23,514 nt of DNA, taken from the IMG/VR virus record IMGVR_UViG_3300031566_000375, positions 1 through 23,514 of that record; one strand, given 5' to 3'. Shown piece after piece: positions 12,969 to 21,698 of the stretch. The translations under genes were made by a program, and so were the position numbers. A model generated the notes under the pieces. That model worked only from the letters and a program-made list of their open reading frames with translations. It had not been told where the DNA came from and searched no databases. The stretch comes from a virus. Within the stretch, counting starts at the first letter, position 1, and every line of letters begins with the position of its first letter.

Positions 12969-13268
12969 ATGCGAAGGAACCAGTTTACCGTAGACGCTGA
13001 GTCCGTTCAGGGGAACGCCGGGGCCGAGGTCACGTTCAAGGCGCTGAAGGTGCGGGAGGTCGGAGAATACCGCAGCACCGGGATGACTGATCGCGACCTA
13101 CTGCATGAGCACCTCTTGTCGTGGAAGGGCATCGTGGATGACGAGGGTCACGCCTTGCCATCCCCGGCGGATGAGCCGGAGATCCTGGGCGAGTTGTACA
13201 TCCACGAGCAGCAGGAGCTCGCGCGGTTGCTCTTTCAGGGGCCGGACGGCGAGAACGCAAAAAACTGA
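12969..13268 (+). CDS. Tail assembly chaperone, short form (gpG-like)
   Basis: A 99-residue protein, ATG 12969 after AGGAGG. It contains 'GAEVTFKALKVREVGEYRST', a long helical part and 'GELYIHEQQELARLLFQGPD', fitting gpG-type chaperones that coat the tape measure during tail assembly. The C-terminus is ENAKN and the gene ends GCA AAA AAC TGA. The last bases make A AAA AAC, a classical -1 slippery heptamer, so a fraction of ribosomes should continue into the T frame. Position between tube and tape measure is diagnostic. Confidence 0.82.
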   Translation: MRRNQFTVDAESVQGNAGAEVTFKALKVREVGEYRSTGMTDRDLLHEHLLSWKGIVDDEGHALPSPADEPEILGELYIHEQQELARLLFQGPDGENAKN

Positions 13269-13492
13269 CCCAGCGCCTCGTTGAGTATCTCTGGCTCCAC
13301 GGGGGCGTGTACCCTGACCGGATCGTGGACGATGTGCAAACGCTGCGCGATTGTGAGCGTTATGGCTGTCTCCCGTCGCAACTGGACGAGGAAGACTGGC
13401 ATGTGATCGCGCGCCACAGGGCCATCGCGGCGGCGGAGGCCAAGTACCTGCGGGCCGAGAGCGAGTCGCGGGCGCGGAGAGGACGGCGCTAG
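12969..13492 (+). CDS. Tail assembly chaperone, frameshifted long form (gpGT-like)
   Basis: This is the predicted -1 frameshift product: 99 G-frame residues followed by 75 T-frame residues (LTQRLVEYLWLHGGVYPDR onward, ending SRARRGRR), 174 in all. The T part has 'RDCERYGCLPSQLDEEDWHV' and a helix with many Ala and Glu. T domains recruit tube subunits to the tape measure. No credible start codon or SD begins the T frame on its own, which supports fusion expression. Its TAG overlaps the GTG of the tape measure gene by one base. Confidence 0.82.
13259..13265 (+). promoter_or_regulatory. -1 frameshift slippery site (A AAA AAC)
   Basis: In-frame codons are GCA AAA AAC TGA; bases 13259-13265 form A AAA AAC in the X XXY YYZ arrangement. 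A -1 slip skips the stop and reads CTG ACC CAG into the frame that is open to 13492. The same site type makes gpGT in lambda-like tails. Confidence 0.85.
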
Positions 13493-15855
13493 TGCCATCA
13501 TCTGAATACAACGTCAACATCACCATCACGACAAAAGACAAGACAAGCGCGGCGGCGAAGACGGCCACGAGTAGCTTGGGCCAGTTGAAGCAGGGCATCC
13601 GTATGGTTGCCGCTGCCTGGGCGGCGCTGCGCACAGCACAGAAGCTCATCGACTTTGTCAAGCTGGGCGGTCAAGTAGCGCGCGCGGGACAGGCATTCGA
13701 GTCGCTTGCCAAGAGCGCGGGCACGTCCGGCGACGCAATCCTCAAGTCGATCCAAGTTGCCAGCAACTATACCATCGACAACATGATGGCGATGAGTGCC
13801 GCGAACAAGGCGCTGATCATGGAGGTGGCACAGACGCCCGCGCAATTCGAGGAATTGGCAACAGTTGCCGTGCGCCTGGGGCGTGCTATGGGCCTGGATG
13901 CAGCGACCGCCATCGACCGTTTCACGGTGGCGGCTGCACGCAAGTCGATCAAGGTCGCGGACGATCTGGGCCTGACCATCGATGCATCCATAGCGAATGA
14001 GAAGTATGCCAAGGCGAACGATCTGGTTGCGGAAAGCCTGACCGGAGCGCAGCAAGCTCAGGCATTCCTCAACGAGATGCTGGAGCAGGGCAAGGACAAA
14101 GTTGAGAAGCTGGGGCCGCCCGTGCTTGGCGCTGCGGAAAAGATTGACATCCTCACGTCGGCCTGGAAGAATCTGCGCGATCAAGTGGCCCTGGCGGTAG
14201 CCGAAGGCACACTCGATCCCGTCGGTGGAATTGAGGGAATGGGCCGCTGGGCAGCGGAGGCCACGGAACGCTTTGAGAAAGCGCAGAGGGCGACATACGC
14301 ACAACCGCAGGCTGGTCTCTTTGGTATGCCCGCCGTCTCCATCCTGGATCAATATGCGGCAGCACAAAACTCGGTAGAGGCGGCGACGCAGCGGGCGACT
14401 GCGGCGGCGGAGCGGCAGAATGCAGCGGTGACGATCACCGTTGACACTACATGGAGGCATATCGCCACTGAGGAAGAACTAGCCGCCGCGCAAAAGCTGG
14501 TGGACGAGAATCAGCGCAGATCCAACGAGACATTTGAGCAGCGGATATGGCTCTTACAGCGCGAGGGACAACAGGCAAGGGACGCGACGGTGGCTGCCCG
14601 GGAACATGCGCAGGCGCTACAGGCCGAGATGGCGGCGGCTTACAATGCCAGCATTGCCATGATGGATCTGGCGGCGTCCTATAGCTCCTATCTCGGCCAA
14701 GTCGCCATGTCAAGTGTCGACTATGCCGGCAGCATGGCCGAGATCGAGGCACAGTACCAGAAGACGATAGAGGGCATCACGTCTGGCGGTGGTGGCGGTG
14801 CCGGTGGCGGTGCAGCAGCGGCGGCGCGCGAGTTCGACAAGGCCGACATCGAACGCGGGCTGAACATCCAGAAGCTACAGCTTGAGGAGTACGAGAAGCA
14901 GCGCGGCGAGTTCGGCAAGGTGGCGGAGGAAACCGAGCCGGTCTTTTGGTATGAGCTGTCCCGCCAGGATCGCAAGTGGCTGATGGAGTCGGGTAAGTCC
15001 TTGGACGACCTGGCCCTCAAACGGGAGAAAACCACCGACGAGGCGACCGAACTCGAAAAGGCACAGATGGATGACCGGATCGAGGATCTGAAGGGCGAGA
15101 TCGCCGAGACGGAGCGCATCCTTAAACAAGGCCATTGGGACCAGAGTCAGCTTCGCATCGGCGCCTACCAGCGCGACACGACGGCGCTGCTGGAAGAGGC
15201 AGCGACGCGACGGGACGCGCAGATCGCGGCGCTCGAAAAGTCGCAGGCACGTGAAGAGCTGGCGAATCAGCAATCGCTCGGACGCATCAAGCTGGCGGCG
15301 TTCGACAACTGGCTGTCTATGCAGGAGGACACGGACGCCTGGACGCAGGCCCAATGGGATGCGGTGGAGAAGATGCGGCTGAACATCATGACCGAGTACG
15401 GGCTGCTGACGCCAGCACTGTTGGCCGAGACGATCAAGTGGCAGGAAGGATTCGACAGCATGTTCCTGGCTGTGACTACCGGCGCGAAGGCGGCCGTAAG
15501 CGAGATACAGAAGGTGATCGACAAGCTGCTTGAGATCCCCGCCGAGAGGCGCATCAAGATCATCACGGAGATCATCAAGGAAGAGTCGCCCGGTATCACT
15601 GTCCCCGAGATCACCAAGAAGCAGCACGGCGGCCCGGTCAAGGCGGGGATGCCCTATATCGTCGGCGAACCCAATGGGGAACTGTTCGTTCCGCAGATGA
15701 GCGGCTACATCATTCCCCACGCCGAGACACAGCGCATCATCAACAGCAACAACCAGCAGACCTACAACTTCCCCGACGCGCGCGCAATGGCTTACTTGGG
15801 AATGCAAGAGCGGACGCGGGCGCGGCAGGGCTTCGCCGCAGCCAGCGGAATGTGA
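13492..15855 (+). CDS. Tape measure protein
   Basis: A 787-residue protein starting at GTG 13492 (TAGTG overlap). It is mainly helical and Ala/Glu/Gln-rich, with coiled-coil segments around residues 300-400 and 450-640 and a Gly-rich hinge at about 431-440 (SGGGGGAGGG). Residues about 711-750 carry the familiar tape-measure ending 'HGGPVKAGMPYIVGEPNGEL' then 'FVPQMSGYIIPH'. The protein sets tail length and probably helps DNA entry. With the usual rule of about 0.15 nm per residue the tail would be near 118 nm, an inference. A hydrophobic stretch near residue 390 (SIAMMDLAASYSSYL) is too polar to be a clear membrane segment. No peptidoglycan hydrolase domain is visible. Confidence 0.93.
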   Translation: MPSSEYNVNITITTKDKTSAAAKTATSSLGQLKQGIRMVAAAWAALRTAQKLIDFVKLGGQVARAGQAFESLAKSAGTSGDAILKSIQVASNYTIDNMMAMSAANKALIMEVAQTPAQFEELATVAVRLGRAMGLDAATAIDRFTVAAARKSIKVADDLGLTIDASIANEKYAKANDLVAESLTGAQQAQAFLNEMLEQGKDKVEKLGPPVLGAAEKIDILTSAWKNLRDQVALAVAEGTLDPVGGIEGMGRWAAEATERFEKAQRATYAQPQAGLFGMPAVSILDQYAAAQNSVEAATQRATAAAERQNAAVTITVDTTWRHIATEEELAAAQKLVDENQRRSNETFEQRIWLLQREGQQARDATVAAREHAQALQAEMAAAYNASIAMMDLAASYSSYLGQVAMSSVDYAGSMAEIEAQYQKTIEGITSGGGGGAGGGAAAAAREFDKADIERGLNIQKLQLEEYEKQRGEFGKVAEETEPVFWYELSRQDRKWLMESGKSLDDLALKREKTTDEATELEKAQMDDRIEDLKGEIAETERILKQGHWDQSQLRIGAYQRDTTALLEEAATRRDAQIAALEKSQAREELANQQSLGRIKLAAFDNWLSMQEDTDAWTQAQWDAVEKMRLNIMTEYGLLTPALLAETIKWQEGFDSMFLAVTTGAKAAVSEIQKVIDKLLEIPAERRIKIITEIIKEESPGITVPEITKKQHGGPVKAGMPYIVGEPNGELFVPQMSGYIIPHAETQRIINSNNQQTYNFPDARAMAYLGMQERTRARQGFAAASGM

Positions 15856-15862
15856 GGGATAG

Positions 15863-17812
15863 ATGGCAGTTACCTTTACTCTGACCAGCACCGGCCTGAC
15901 GACGGTCGATTTCACCGACGCCACGTTCGACTTTATCTTTGCTGATGTGGACTATGTGCCCGTCGTGGCGTCCCCGACTGGCGATGGCTCGATCCCGCCC
16001 TACGTGACCGAGACGCTGCCCGTCATCCTGCGCGGCACGTCGCACGACGATATGGCGACCTCGATGCAGGAGCTTGCGGCGCTGCAAAAGCGGGCGGCAG
16101 AGTATTGGGTCGATCAGCAGCAAGCCACGCCCGTGTGGCTCAACTGCAAGCTCTACAGCGAGACGGGCGCGCGCCGTGCTCTGGTCAAGGCCATCCACTA
16201 TGAGTTCCGCCCCGACGTCGAGGCCGTCTACCGCGATTGCGCCGGCGTGCAGGACTACCTCGTCGGCACGGTGCTGATCGAGCGCCACCCCTACTGGGAG
16301 CGGACGGTGGCGCGCGTCTTCCCCAACAACACGCCCACGGCGGCGGCGGCGGTGGCCTACGATTACACGGCGGATGAGACCGAGAAGATGTCCAATGCCG
16401 GCTTCGAGACGGCGGGCGGCGGCGATCCAGACTTCTGGCTGAACTGGATGGAGAATGCAGGTGCAGGCACCCTGGCAGATGAGGGCGTCATCGTCTTTGC
16501 GGGCAGCCACGCATGCAAGATGACCAGCGGCAACCCGGCTGACACGTGTGTCTATCAGGACATCACCGTGGTCCCGGGCGGGATCTATTATCTCGATTTT
16601 CATGCGCGAGGGGATGGGACGAATGCCGGGCGCTATTTCGTCCGGGACAACACACACGCTGCCAATATTCTGCCCATGACAAGTACGGGAGTCACGGCAG
16701 CAGCTTATGCAGAAGTAGCCCTGTTGTTCACCGTACCGGCAGGCTGCACGAGCGTGGGCATCTATCTCTATTGTACTCCTGTGAATGGCGGCGTATGCTA
16801 CTTTGACAATGTTTTCTCGTGGCTGCCCGCCCACGACATCGTGGGCGACGTGGCGGCGCGGGTGAATGCGCTGGCCATACAGTCCGGGACGGCAGGCGCG
16901 ACGCTGACAAAATACTGGATGGGCATCCGCAGCGCTACGCTACATGGGGCGACAGGCGTCACGAGCTTTATCCCCGTGTGGGAATGCGAGGACGGCACGA
17001 ACATCGGCGATGCATCCGTTTCCGATGATGGTGGTGGAAGCGAGCCCAATACGGCGAGTCCTGGCGGTGGCTCAGGTGATTACGTGATCATCAATCCTGG
17101 TGCGGGCGGCACGGCGATTGACTGGAGCGATGGGGATTTCCATCAGGTGTACGGGCAAACCCTTACTGGTGCAGGCTATAACGACAATACGAAGGTGGAT
17201 GCGGCGGGCCGCTTCCTCCTTTTGCTGCGCACAAAGATGCAGACGGCGGGCAATGAATGGCGCGTGCGCATTCGCAGTGGCTTCGGTGGCTATCTACAGA
17301 GCTATCACGATCCCATCTCCGTCGCCAGCACTTCATGGAACTATTATCAGGTCGGCACAATCACCATGCCGGGACGAAACAAGCAGGCCCTAGAGACCGC
17401 GTTTCTATCGAGCGCGGGAGAATATGATTCTATCTTCCTGGAGGCCAAGCAGATCACAGGAAGCGGCGACCTGTACCTGGATTGCGTGTGCTTTGTCCCG
17501 ATTGATGAGGGATTCCTCAAGATCATAGACACCATCACCGACACATCGCGCCTGGCTGTCATCGCAGAAGGACCAAAGGGCGATACTCAGGTATTGCAGG
17601 TGGACGATGTAGGTGGGGGCGCGTTCGCCATCTACCGCAATGAGGCATTCGAGTTCGAGCACTTCCGGCTTCCGCCGGGGGATGGTAGGATCGTGTGTGT
17701 CTATGCGCGTAGCGCGAGCAGTGTGTTCACCGATCAAGCAGAGTTTGCCGATGCGTCGATCATGACATCGGCCTACACCGAGCGCTGGGCGGGATTGCGC
17801 GGGGCTGAGTGA
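15863..17812 (+). CDS. Distal tail protein (Dit-like) with carbohydrate-binding-like inserts
   Basis: A 649-residue protein, ATG 15863. Residues 1-150 are the tail-tip base: 'TETLPVILRGTSHDDMATSM', 'RRALVKAIHYEFRPDVEAVY', 'GTVLIERHPYWERTV'. Residues about 174-325 are a CBM4/9-like jelly roll: 'MSNAGFETAGGGDPDFWLNW', 'HACKMTSGNP', 'VYQDITVVPGGIYYLDFHAR', 'YFDNVF'. A second beta-rich module with a Ser/Gly linker (GGGSEPNTASPGGGSGD) follows to about residue 560. The last 80 residues ('AFEFEHFRLPPGDGRI' region) resemble the closing half of the tip domain. Dit proteins form the hexamer joining tube and hub; such inserts probably grip host glycans. It overlaps the hub gene by one base. Confidence 0.78.
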   Translation: MAVTFTLTSTGLTTVDFTDATFDFIFADVDYVPVVASPTGDGSIPPYVTETLPVILRGTSHDDMATSMQELAALQKRAAEYWVDQQQATPVWLNCKLYSETGARRALVKAIHYEFRPDVEAVYRDCAGVQDYLVGTVLIERHPYWERTVARVFPNNTPTAAAAVAYDYTADETEKMSNAGFETAGGGDPDFWLNWMENAGAGTLADEGVIVFAGSHACKMTSGNPADTCVYQDITVVPGGIYYLDFHARGDGTNAGRYFVRDNTHAANILPMTSTGVTAAAYAEVALLFTVPAGCTSVGIYLYCTPVNGGVCYFDNVFSWLPAHDIVGDVAARVNALAIQSGTAGATLTKYWMGIRSATLHGATGVTSFIPVWECEDGTNIGDASVSDDGGGSEPNTASPGGGSGDYVIINPGAGGTAIDWSDGDFHQVYGQTLTGAGYNDNTKVDAAGRFLLLLRTKMQTAGNEWRVRIRSGFGGYLQSYHDPISVASTSWNYYQVGTITMPGRNKQALETAFLSSAGEYDSIFLEAKQITGSGDLYLDCVCFVPIDEGFLKIIDTITDTSRLAVIAEGPKGDTQVLQVDDVGGGAFAIYRNEAFEFEHFRLPPGDGRIVCVYARSASSVFTDQAEFADASIMTSAYTERWAGLRGAE

Positions 17813-18879
17813 TGCATAACCTGCTACTCTACGATCGCTTGGCAATCAGCACCACCAACTTCCGCCAGAACATCACGCGGCTGGCCCAGGACTGGCACCG
17901 CAGCATCAAGGCCGTGGGTGGCTACTGGCTCGGTGATTTCAGCATTGGGCAGGACCAACTCACGCGCGGCGAGATCGTGGACCTTTACAACAATGCTGTC
18001 GGCTGGCGCGTGGTTGAGATGTCCTATGGCTTCGTCACTTGGGAGGGCAGAATATCGCAGCTCAAGTTGACTCTGGATGGCGCCGAGTATACGCGCTCAC
18101 TGGACCCCGAGCATTGGCATAACAAGGTCAAGGTGCGCTACCCGCCGACGATAACGGCCTGGACTGAGAACACCGACAGCTCTGATCTCTATGGCGAGAG
18201 CTGCTATGTGGATTCCGTGGGCGGTGCCTACAACAGCACGGCGGCGATAGCCCGGCGGGATCGGCGGCTGGCGGAGAACGCATATCCGCGCAGTAGGGCC
18301 ACAGGCGGACTGGCAAGCGCAAAAGAGGCAAAGGGCGTCCGGCTTGACGTGTTGTGTGCCGGGTATGCCTTTACGATCAATCAGCGCTACCGCCTGACAG
18401 ATACGGCACCGGCGAACCTGAGCACGCAGGTCGGCGTCTTGGTGGGAGAATCGGAGTTTGTCACGGCGGGCACGATTGCCACCAACCCGCTGCAGGTGCC
18501 CATCTCCACCGAGGGCGTCCCGACGTGCCTATGGGATTTGATCGAAGAACTCATTGGCATGGGCGATGACACCGGCGCGGAATATGTGGGCGGGGTGTAT
18601 GCTGGGCGCGTGTTCAACTGTGCAGCGGCGGCGACAACCGTCACTTACTACTGGCGCAATGGCGTGCTGTACGATGTGGCGGGCAACCCGAAGCTGCCAA
18701 CACACATCCAGCCCAACACCATCGTCGAGTTGGTCAAGGCACCGCGATCGCAGGCCGTTCCCGGCGGGGGCGTGAAAGAGAAGCCGAACCGGGTGTATAT
18801 CGAACAGGTAGAGTTTATTGCGCCAGACGCCTACCGACTGACGCCACGCTATGGCCCCGTGCTGGAGGGAAGAGCGTAG
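17812..18879 (+). CDS. Tail hub / minor tail protein (baseplate-type)
   Basis: A 355-residue protein; ATG 17812 overlaps the upstream TGA by one base (a GTG at 17809 is possible). It has beta-rich segments such as 'GGYWLGDFSIGQDQLTRGEI', 'VVEMSYGFVTWEGRISQLKL' and 'AGYAFTINQRYRLTDTAPAN', the last resembling the repeated layers of siphophage tail-hub and tail-associated proteins. No lysozyme or peptidase motif is seen. Position between the Dit-like protein and the fibre supports a role as central hub that carries the fibre. Its TAG overlaps the next GTG by one base. Family call moderate. Confidence 0.65.
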   Translation: MHNLLLYDRLAISTTNFRQNITRLAQDWHRSIKAVGGYWLGDFSIGQDQLTRGEIVDLYNNAVGWRVVEMSYGFVTWEGRISQLKLTLDGAEYTRSLDPEHWHNKVKVRYPPTITAWTENTDSSDLYGESCYVDSVGGAYNSTAAIARRDRRLAENAYPRSRATGGLASAKEAKGVRLDVLCAGYAFTINQRYRLTDTAPANLSTQVGVLVGESEFVTAGTIATNPLQVPISTEGVPTCLWDLIEELIGMGDDTGAEYVGGVYAGRVFNCAAAATTVTYYWRNGVLYDVAGNPKLPTHIQPNTIVELVKAPRSQAVPGGGVKEKPNRVYIEQVEFIAPDAYRLTPRYGPVLEGRA

Positions 18880-19796
18880 TGGATAGGCGGCAGTTCCTCA
18901 GAGGAGCACTGCTCGCACTAATAGGAGGCAGAATGACCGAAAGACGATTCTTGGGGCGACAGGAGATAACAGCAGATGCAAGACGCCTGCAAGCCATGTT
19001 CGGCACACTATACGCTGCCGGCGGGCTTGTGAAGCTGGACGCAAACGGGATTGAGATCATTGCGGGCACCACGTTTGCTAATTCGCGTTCGTACAAGTTC
19101 GTGGACGCGAGCGGTGATATAGTGGCGCGTCTCGGGGCCGTCCACGATGACACCGTGAGCGACTATCGAAGCGTGGACATGCGAACGCTGCCCCATGCAG
19201 GGCTCGCCTCAGTTGCCTGGGTAGTGGCCGACGCCCCGACCGGAGAGATTGCGCAGACAAATATTGAGGCCAAGCTGAACTCTGCCTACGCGCGTAGTGC
19301 CACGATGCTGTGTGACGTGTCGGCTGCGTCATCCGTTCAGTGGGCCATCGATGATGTGTGGCGGGCGACAATAGGTGCCACGGAGATCAGCGCTGGGCTC
19401 CGAGGATCGGCAACGGCTGGTAATGATGTACGGCTACAAGCCGACTGGGAAGTGACCTATGACACGTCTATCCGGGCTGCCAAGACGGACATCGCACCCT
19501 GGCAAGCTGACCGAGCGAAGTTTATGGAGCTCAAGCCGTCTTCGTACAAGTCGGTCACGAAACCGGATGGGCCGCCGATCGTCGGCCTGATCGCTGAAGA
19601 TGTCGAGAAGACGATGCCGCACCTGGCCAACTATCTCGCCCAAAGGGGGCCGGATGGCAAGCCCGACATAGGCGATCTAAGGCTGTCAGGCTGGGACGAT
19701 AAGCAGATGATGGCCACCATGATCTCGGTCATCCAACAGCAGCAAAAGGATATCGAGGCGCTGAAGGCCCGGGTGGCGGCGCTGGAGGCCAAGTGA
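18879..19796 (+). CDS. Tail fibre with C-terminal S74 intramolecular chaperone domain; Tat-like N-terminus
   Basis: GTG 18879 has GGAGGG nine bases upstream (18864-18869) and TAGTG coupling, giving 305 residues. ATG 18933 with a perfect AGGAGG (18923-18928) gives 287 and is a real alternative. Middle residues (50-190) are beta-rich repeats of phage-fibre type ('GLVKLDANGIEIIAGTTFAN'). Residues about 196-305 form an S74 chaperone: 'DTSIRAAKTDIAPWQADRAK', 'FMELKPSSYKSV', 'PPIVGLIAEDVEKTMPHL', ending in a heptad helix (QQQQKDIEALKARVAALEAK). Ser197 and Lys202 keep the Ser-x4-Lys spacing of the endosialidase self-cleavage dyad. The domain trimerises the fibre and cuts itself off. The long form opens MDRRQFLRGALLALIGG, a twin-arginine-like sequence. 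Confidence 0.85.
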   Translation: MDRRQFLRGALLALIGGRMTERRFLGRQEITADARRLQAMFGTLYAAGGLVKLDANGIEIIAGTTFANSRSYKFVDASGDIVARLGAVHDDTVSDYRSVDMRTLPHAGLASVAWVVADAPTGEIAQTNIEAKLNSAYARSATMLCDVSAASSVQWAIDDVWRATIGATEISAGLRGSATAGNDVRLQADWEVTYDTSIRAAKTDIAPWQADRAKFMELKPSSYKSVTKPDGPPIVGLIAEDVEKTMPHLANYLAQRGPDGKPDIGDLRLSGWDDKQMMATMISVIQQQQKDIEALKARVAALEAK

Positions 19797-19797
19797 G

Positions 19798-21405
19798 GTG
19801 ACCCACTATCTTCACGGCATCCATGCGAGTTCATGGATAGACGGGATCACGCCACCGTCAACCAAGTTCCCGGGCTGGCTGACCTTCACCGAGATCGCGG
19901 GGTCCGAAGGCGGTGACTATCGGCGCTGGGCCAATGCCGGATATGGTATCATCGCGCGGCTAAATCATAGTTATGCACCGGGAGGAACTATCCCAACCTC
20001 AGACAGATACGATGCGTTTGCGACTAGATGTGGAGCTTTTGTGGCGCATAGTCAAGGCTGCTATATCTGGATCGTTGGCAACGAACCAAACTTGTCGATT
20101 GAACGATCCGATGGCATCCCGATTCAGCCAGAGCAATATGCGGCTTGTTTCATTCGTTGCTATGCTGCTATCAAGCAGCAGCATCCCAGTGATCTAGTAA
20201 TTCCTGCCGCTATCGGACCATGGAATACTGAGACAGGCCATTGGATAGACTACTGGCAATGTATGCTACAGACACTTCCGATGGGGCTACCTGATGGCAT
20301 CGCCATCCATAGCTATACGCATGGACATGATCCGCGCCTCATTACTGCTAGCACAACAATGGATGCGCCCAACCAGATGTGGCTCTATGAGTTTCGTCAC
20401 TATCGGCAGTTGCTTGAAGCCGTGCCAGATGTGCAGCATGACGTGCCGATCTTTCTCACAGAGTTCAACCCGACAAACGGCTGGCAGAACGTCGACAATG
20501 GCTACATCGGGGAAGCGCTGTGTGAGATCGACGCCTGGAATCAGGCCAACCCGCGCCAGATCATTCGGGCGTGCTGTGCATTCCGGTGGCACGACCCGTC
20601 GCGGCCAGGGTGGACGATCGGGGACAAGGCCGGCGTGGTGACGGACTACCAGCGCGCTGCCGACGTGGGATATACTTGGGAAACTTGGGATAATGGAGAT
20701 GAGGAGGAACCGATGGGGTTCACCAATGGCAGCTTTGAGGGGACATACGTGGCGCACCCTTGGCATGATAACATCCTGGTCGCGCCTGGATGGCATGCGT
20801 GGTGGTCGGACAAGAAATGGCCCGACCAGGACCAGAACCCAGAACGCCCACTGGCTGCACCGGAATACAAGGCGATCACGCTCCTGGACGACGCGGCGCG
20901 CATCCTTGAGGGCACGAGTTGCCAGTGTTTCTTCGTGTTCAGCAAGCTGATGAACGCGGGCGTGTACCAGCAGGTCCAGGTCGGCGCGGGCAAGCGCGTG
21001 ACCTACAGCCAGCCCTTCCATGCCTGGTGCAGCCAGAGCGACAACCCGCGCGTCAGCGACGGGGAGCTGTACCTGCGCGCGGGCATCGACCCGCGTGGCG
21101 GGACCGACTGGGAAGCGCCGGGCATCGTGTGGGGCAACTGGGTGCGCGGGATGGCCGAGTATGCCGGTACGTCGATCAGCACCGTCTCAGAGACGGACGA
21201 CGTGACGGTGTGGGTCCACGCCTGGAACAAATGGGCGCTGAAACACGACGACTGCTACCTGGACGGGGCGACGCTGGAGGTCGAGGGAGAGGAGCCCGAG
21301 CCGCCCGAGCCGCCACCGTCGGGAGTGCTGCGCGTGGAGCTCAGCGGAACGGTGCGGCTGGAGATGCCGTCATTGGTGGAGCGGGTCAGGGCACTGTTTC
21401 GCTAG
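19798..21405 (+). CDS. Clan GH-A-like glycoside hydrolase with C-terminal binding domain
   Basis: A 535-residue protein, GTG 19798 with GGAGG nine bases upstream. Residues 1-300 look like a TIM barrel: 'LHGIHASSW' (beta 1), 'IIARLN', 'YIWIVGNEPNLS' with Glu96 as the probable acid/base (N-E-P at the end of beta 4), 'IAIHSYTHG', and 'VPIFLTEFNP' with Glu222 as the probable nucleophile (beta 7). Residues about 305-495 are a CBM-like jelly roll (TNGSFEGTYV to DDCYLDGATLEVEG). A Pro/Glu linker and a short strand tail (RVELSGTVRLEMPS) follow. It may be a tail-associated depolymerase or a cell-wall hydrolase released at lysis. Base composition differs between halves, see findings. Its TAG shares CTAG with the converging gene's stop. 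Confidence 0.8.
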   Translation: MTHYLHGIHASSWIDGITPPSTKFPGWLTFTEIAGSEGGDYRRWANAGYGIIARLNHSYAPGGTIPTSDRYDAFATRCGAFVAHSQGCYIWIVGNEPNLSIERSDGIPIQPEQYAACFIRCYAAIKQQHPSDLVIPAAIGPWNTETGHWIDYWQCMLQTLPMGLPDGIAIHSYTHGHDPRLITASTTMDAPNQMWLYEFRHYRQLLEAVPDVQHDVPIFLTEFNPTNGWQNVDNGYIGEALCEIDAWNQANPRQIIRACCAFRWHDPSRPGWTIGDKAGVVTDYQRAADVGYTWETWDNGDEEEPMGFTNGSFEGTYVAHPWHDNILVAPGWHAWWSDKKWPDQDQNPERPLAAPEYKAITLLDDAARILEGTSCQCFFVFSKLMNAGVYQQVQVGAGKRVTYSQPFHAWCSQSDNPRVSDGELYLRAGIDPRGGTDWEAPGIVWGNWVRGMAEYAGTSISTVSETDDVTVWVHAWNKWALKHDDCYLDGATLEVEGEEPEPPEPPPSGVLRVELSGTVRLEMPSLVERVRALFR

Positions 21406-21698
21406 TACATGGACTTCCCATGTTGCCGTGCCCACCTGCTTGAAGCCCGGCGTCCGCGTTCCATACGAATTTCTTGGGCACGACTCGACCGAACAGGATA
21501 CTGATAGTCCCTGGTGCGGCGGGCCGTGAACGGTATGCCTTCCGTCACCCAATTCGCCCAGTGGCGATAGGCGTCATGATAAAACGAGATGTACCAACGG
21601 GCCCCTGGTTTTGGCCTCGCAGTCAGATTTTCCGTGTATTCTCTGCCATTCACCAGTAGCTTACCGTCCTGGTAAACACACGTCGGGCCTTCTGTCAT
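21402..21698 (-). CDS. Small hypothetical protein
   Basis: A 98-residue minus-strand gene, ATG at 21698 with AGAGAGAAG upstream. The N-terminal 60 residues are protein-like ('CVYQDGKLLVNGREY', 'RWYISFYHDAYRHWANWVTE'), with several aromatic residues, and the C-terminal third is basic (RERGRRAS-like: MERGRRASSRWARQHG). No family recognised. It is the last gene of the minus-strand cluster; its stop (CTA at 21402-21404 on the plus strand) overlaps the hydrolase stop. It could be a small DNA- or RNA-associated protein by charge, but that is speculation. Confidence 0.55.
   Translation of the reverse strand: MTEGPTCVYQDGKLLVNGREYTENLTARPKPGARWYISFYHDAYRHWANWVTEGIPFTARRTRDYQYPVRSSRAQEIRMERGRRASSRWARQHGKSMY

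Noticed and set aside
13498-16834. Long minus-strand frames at 13498-14460, 14875-15924 and 15740-16834
   Set aside because: All are mirror frames of the tape measure and distal tail genes in GC-rich DNA; composition is typical of antisense reading.
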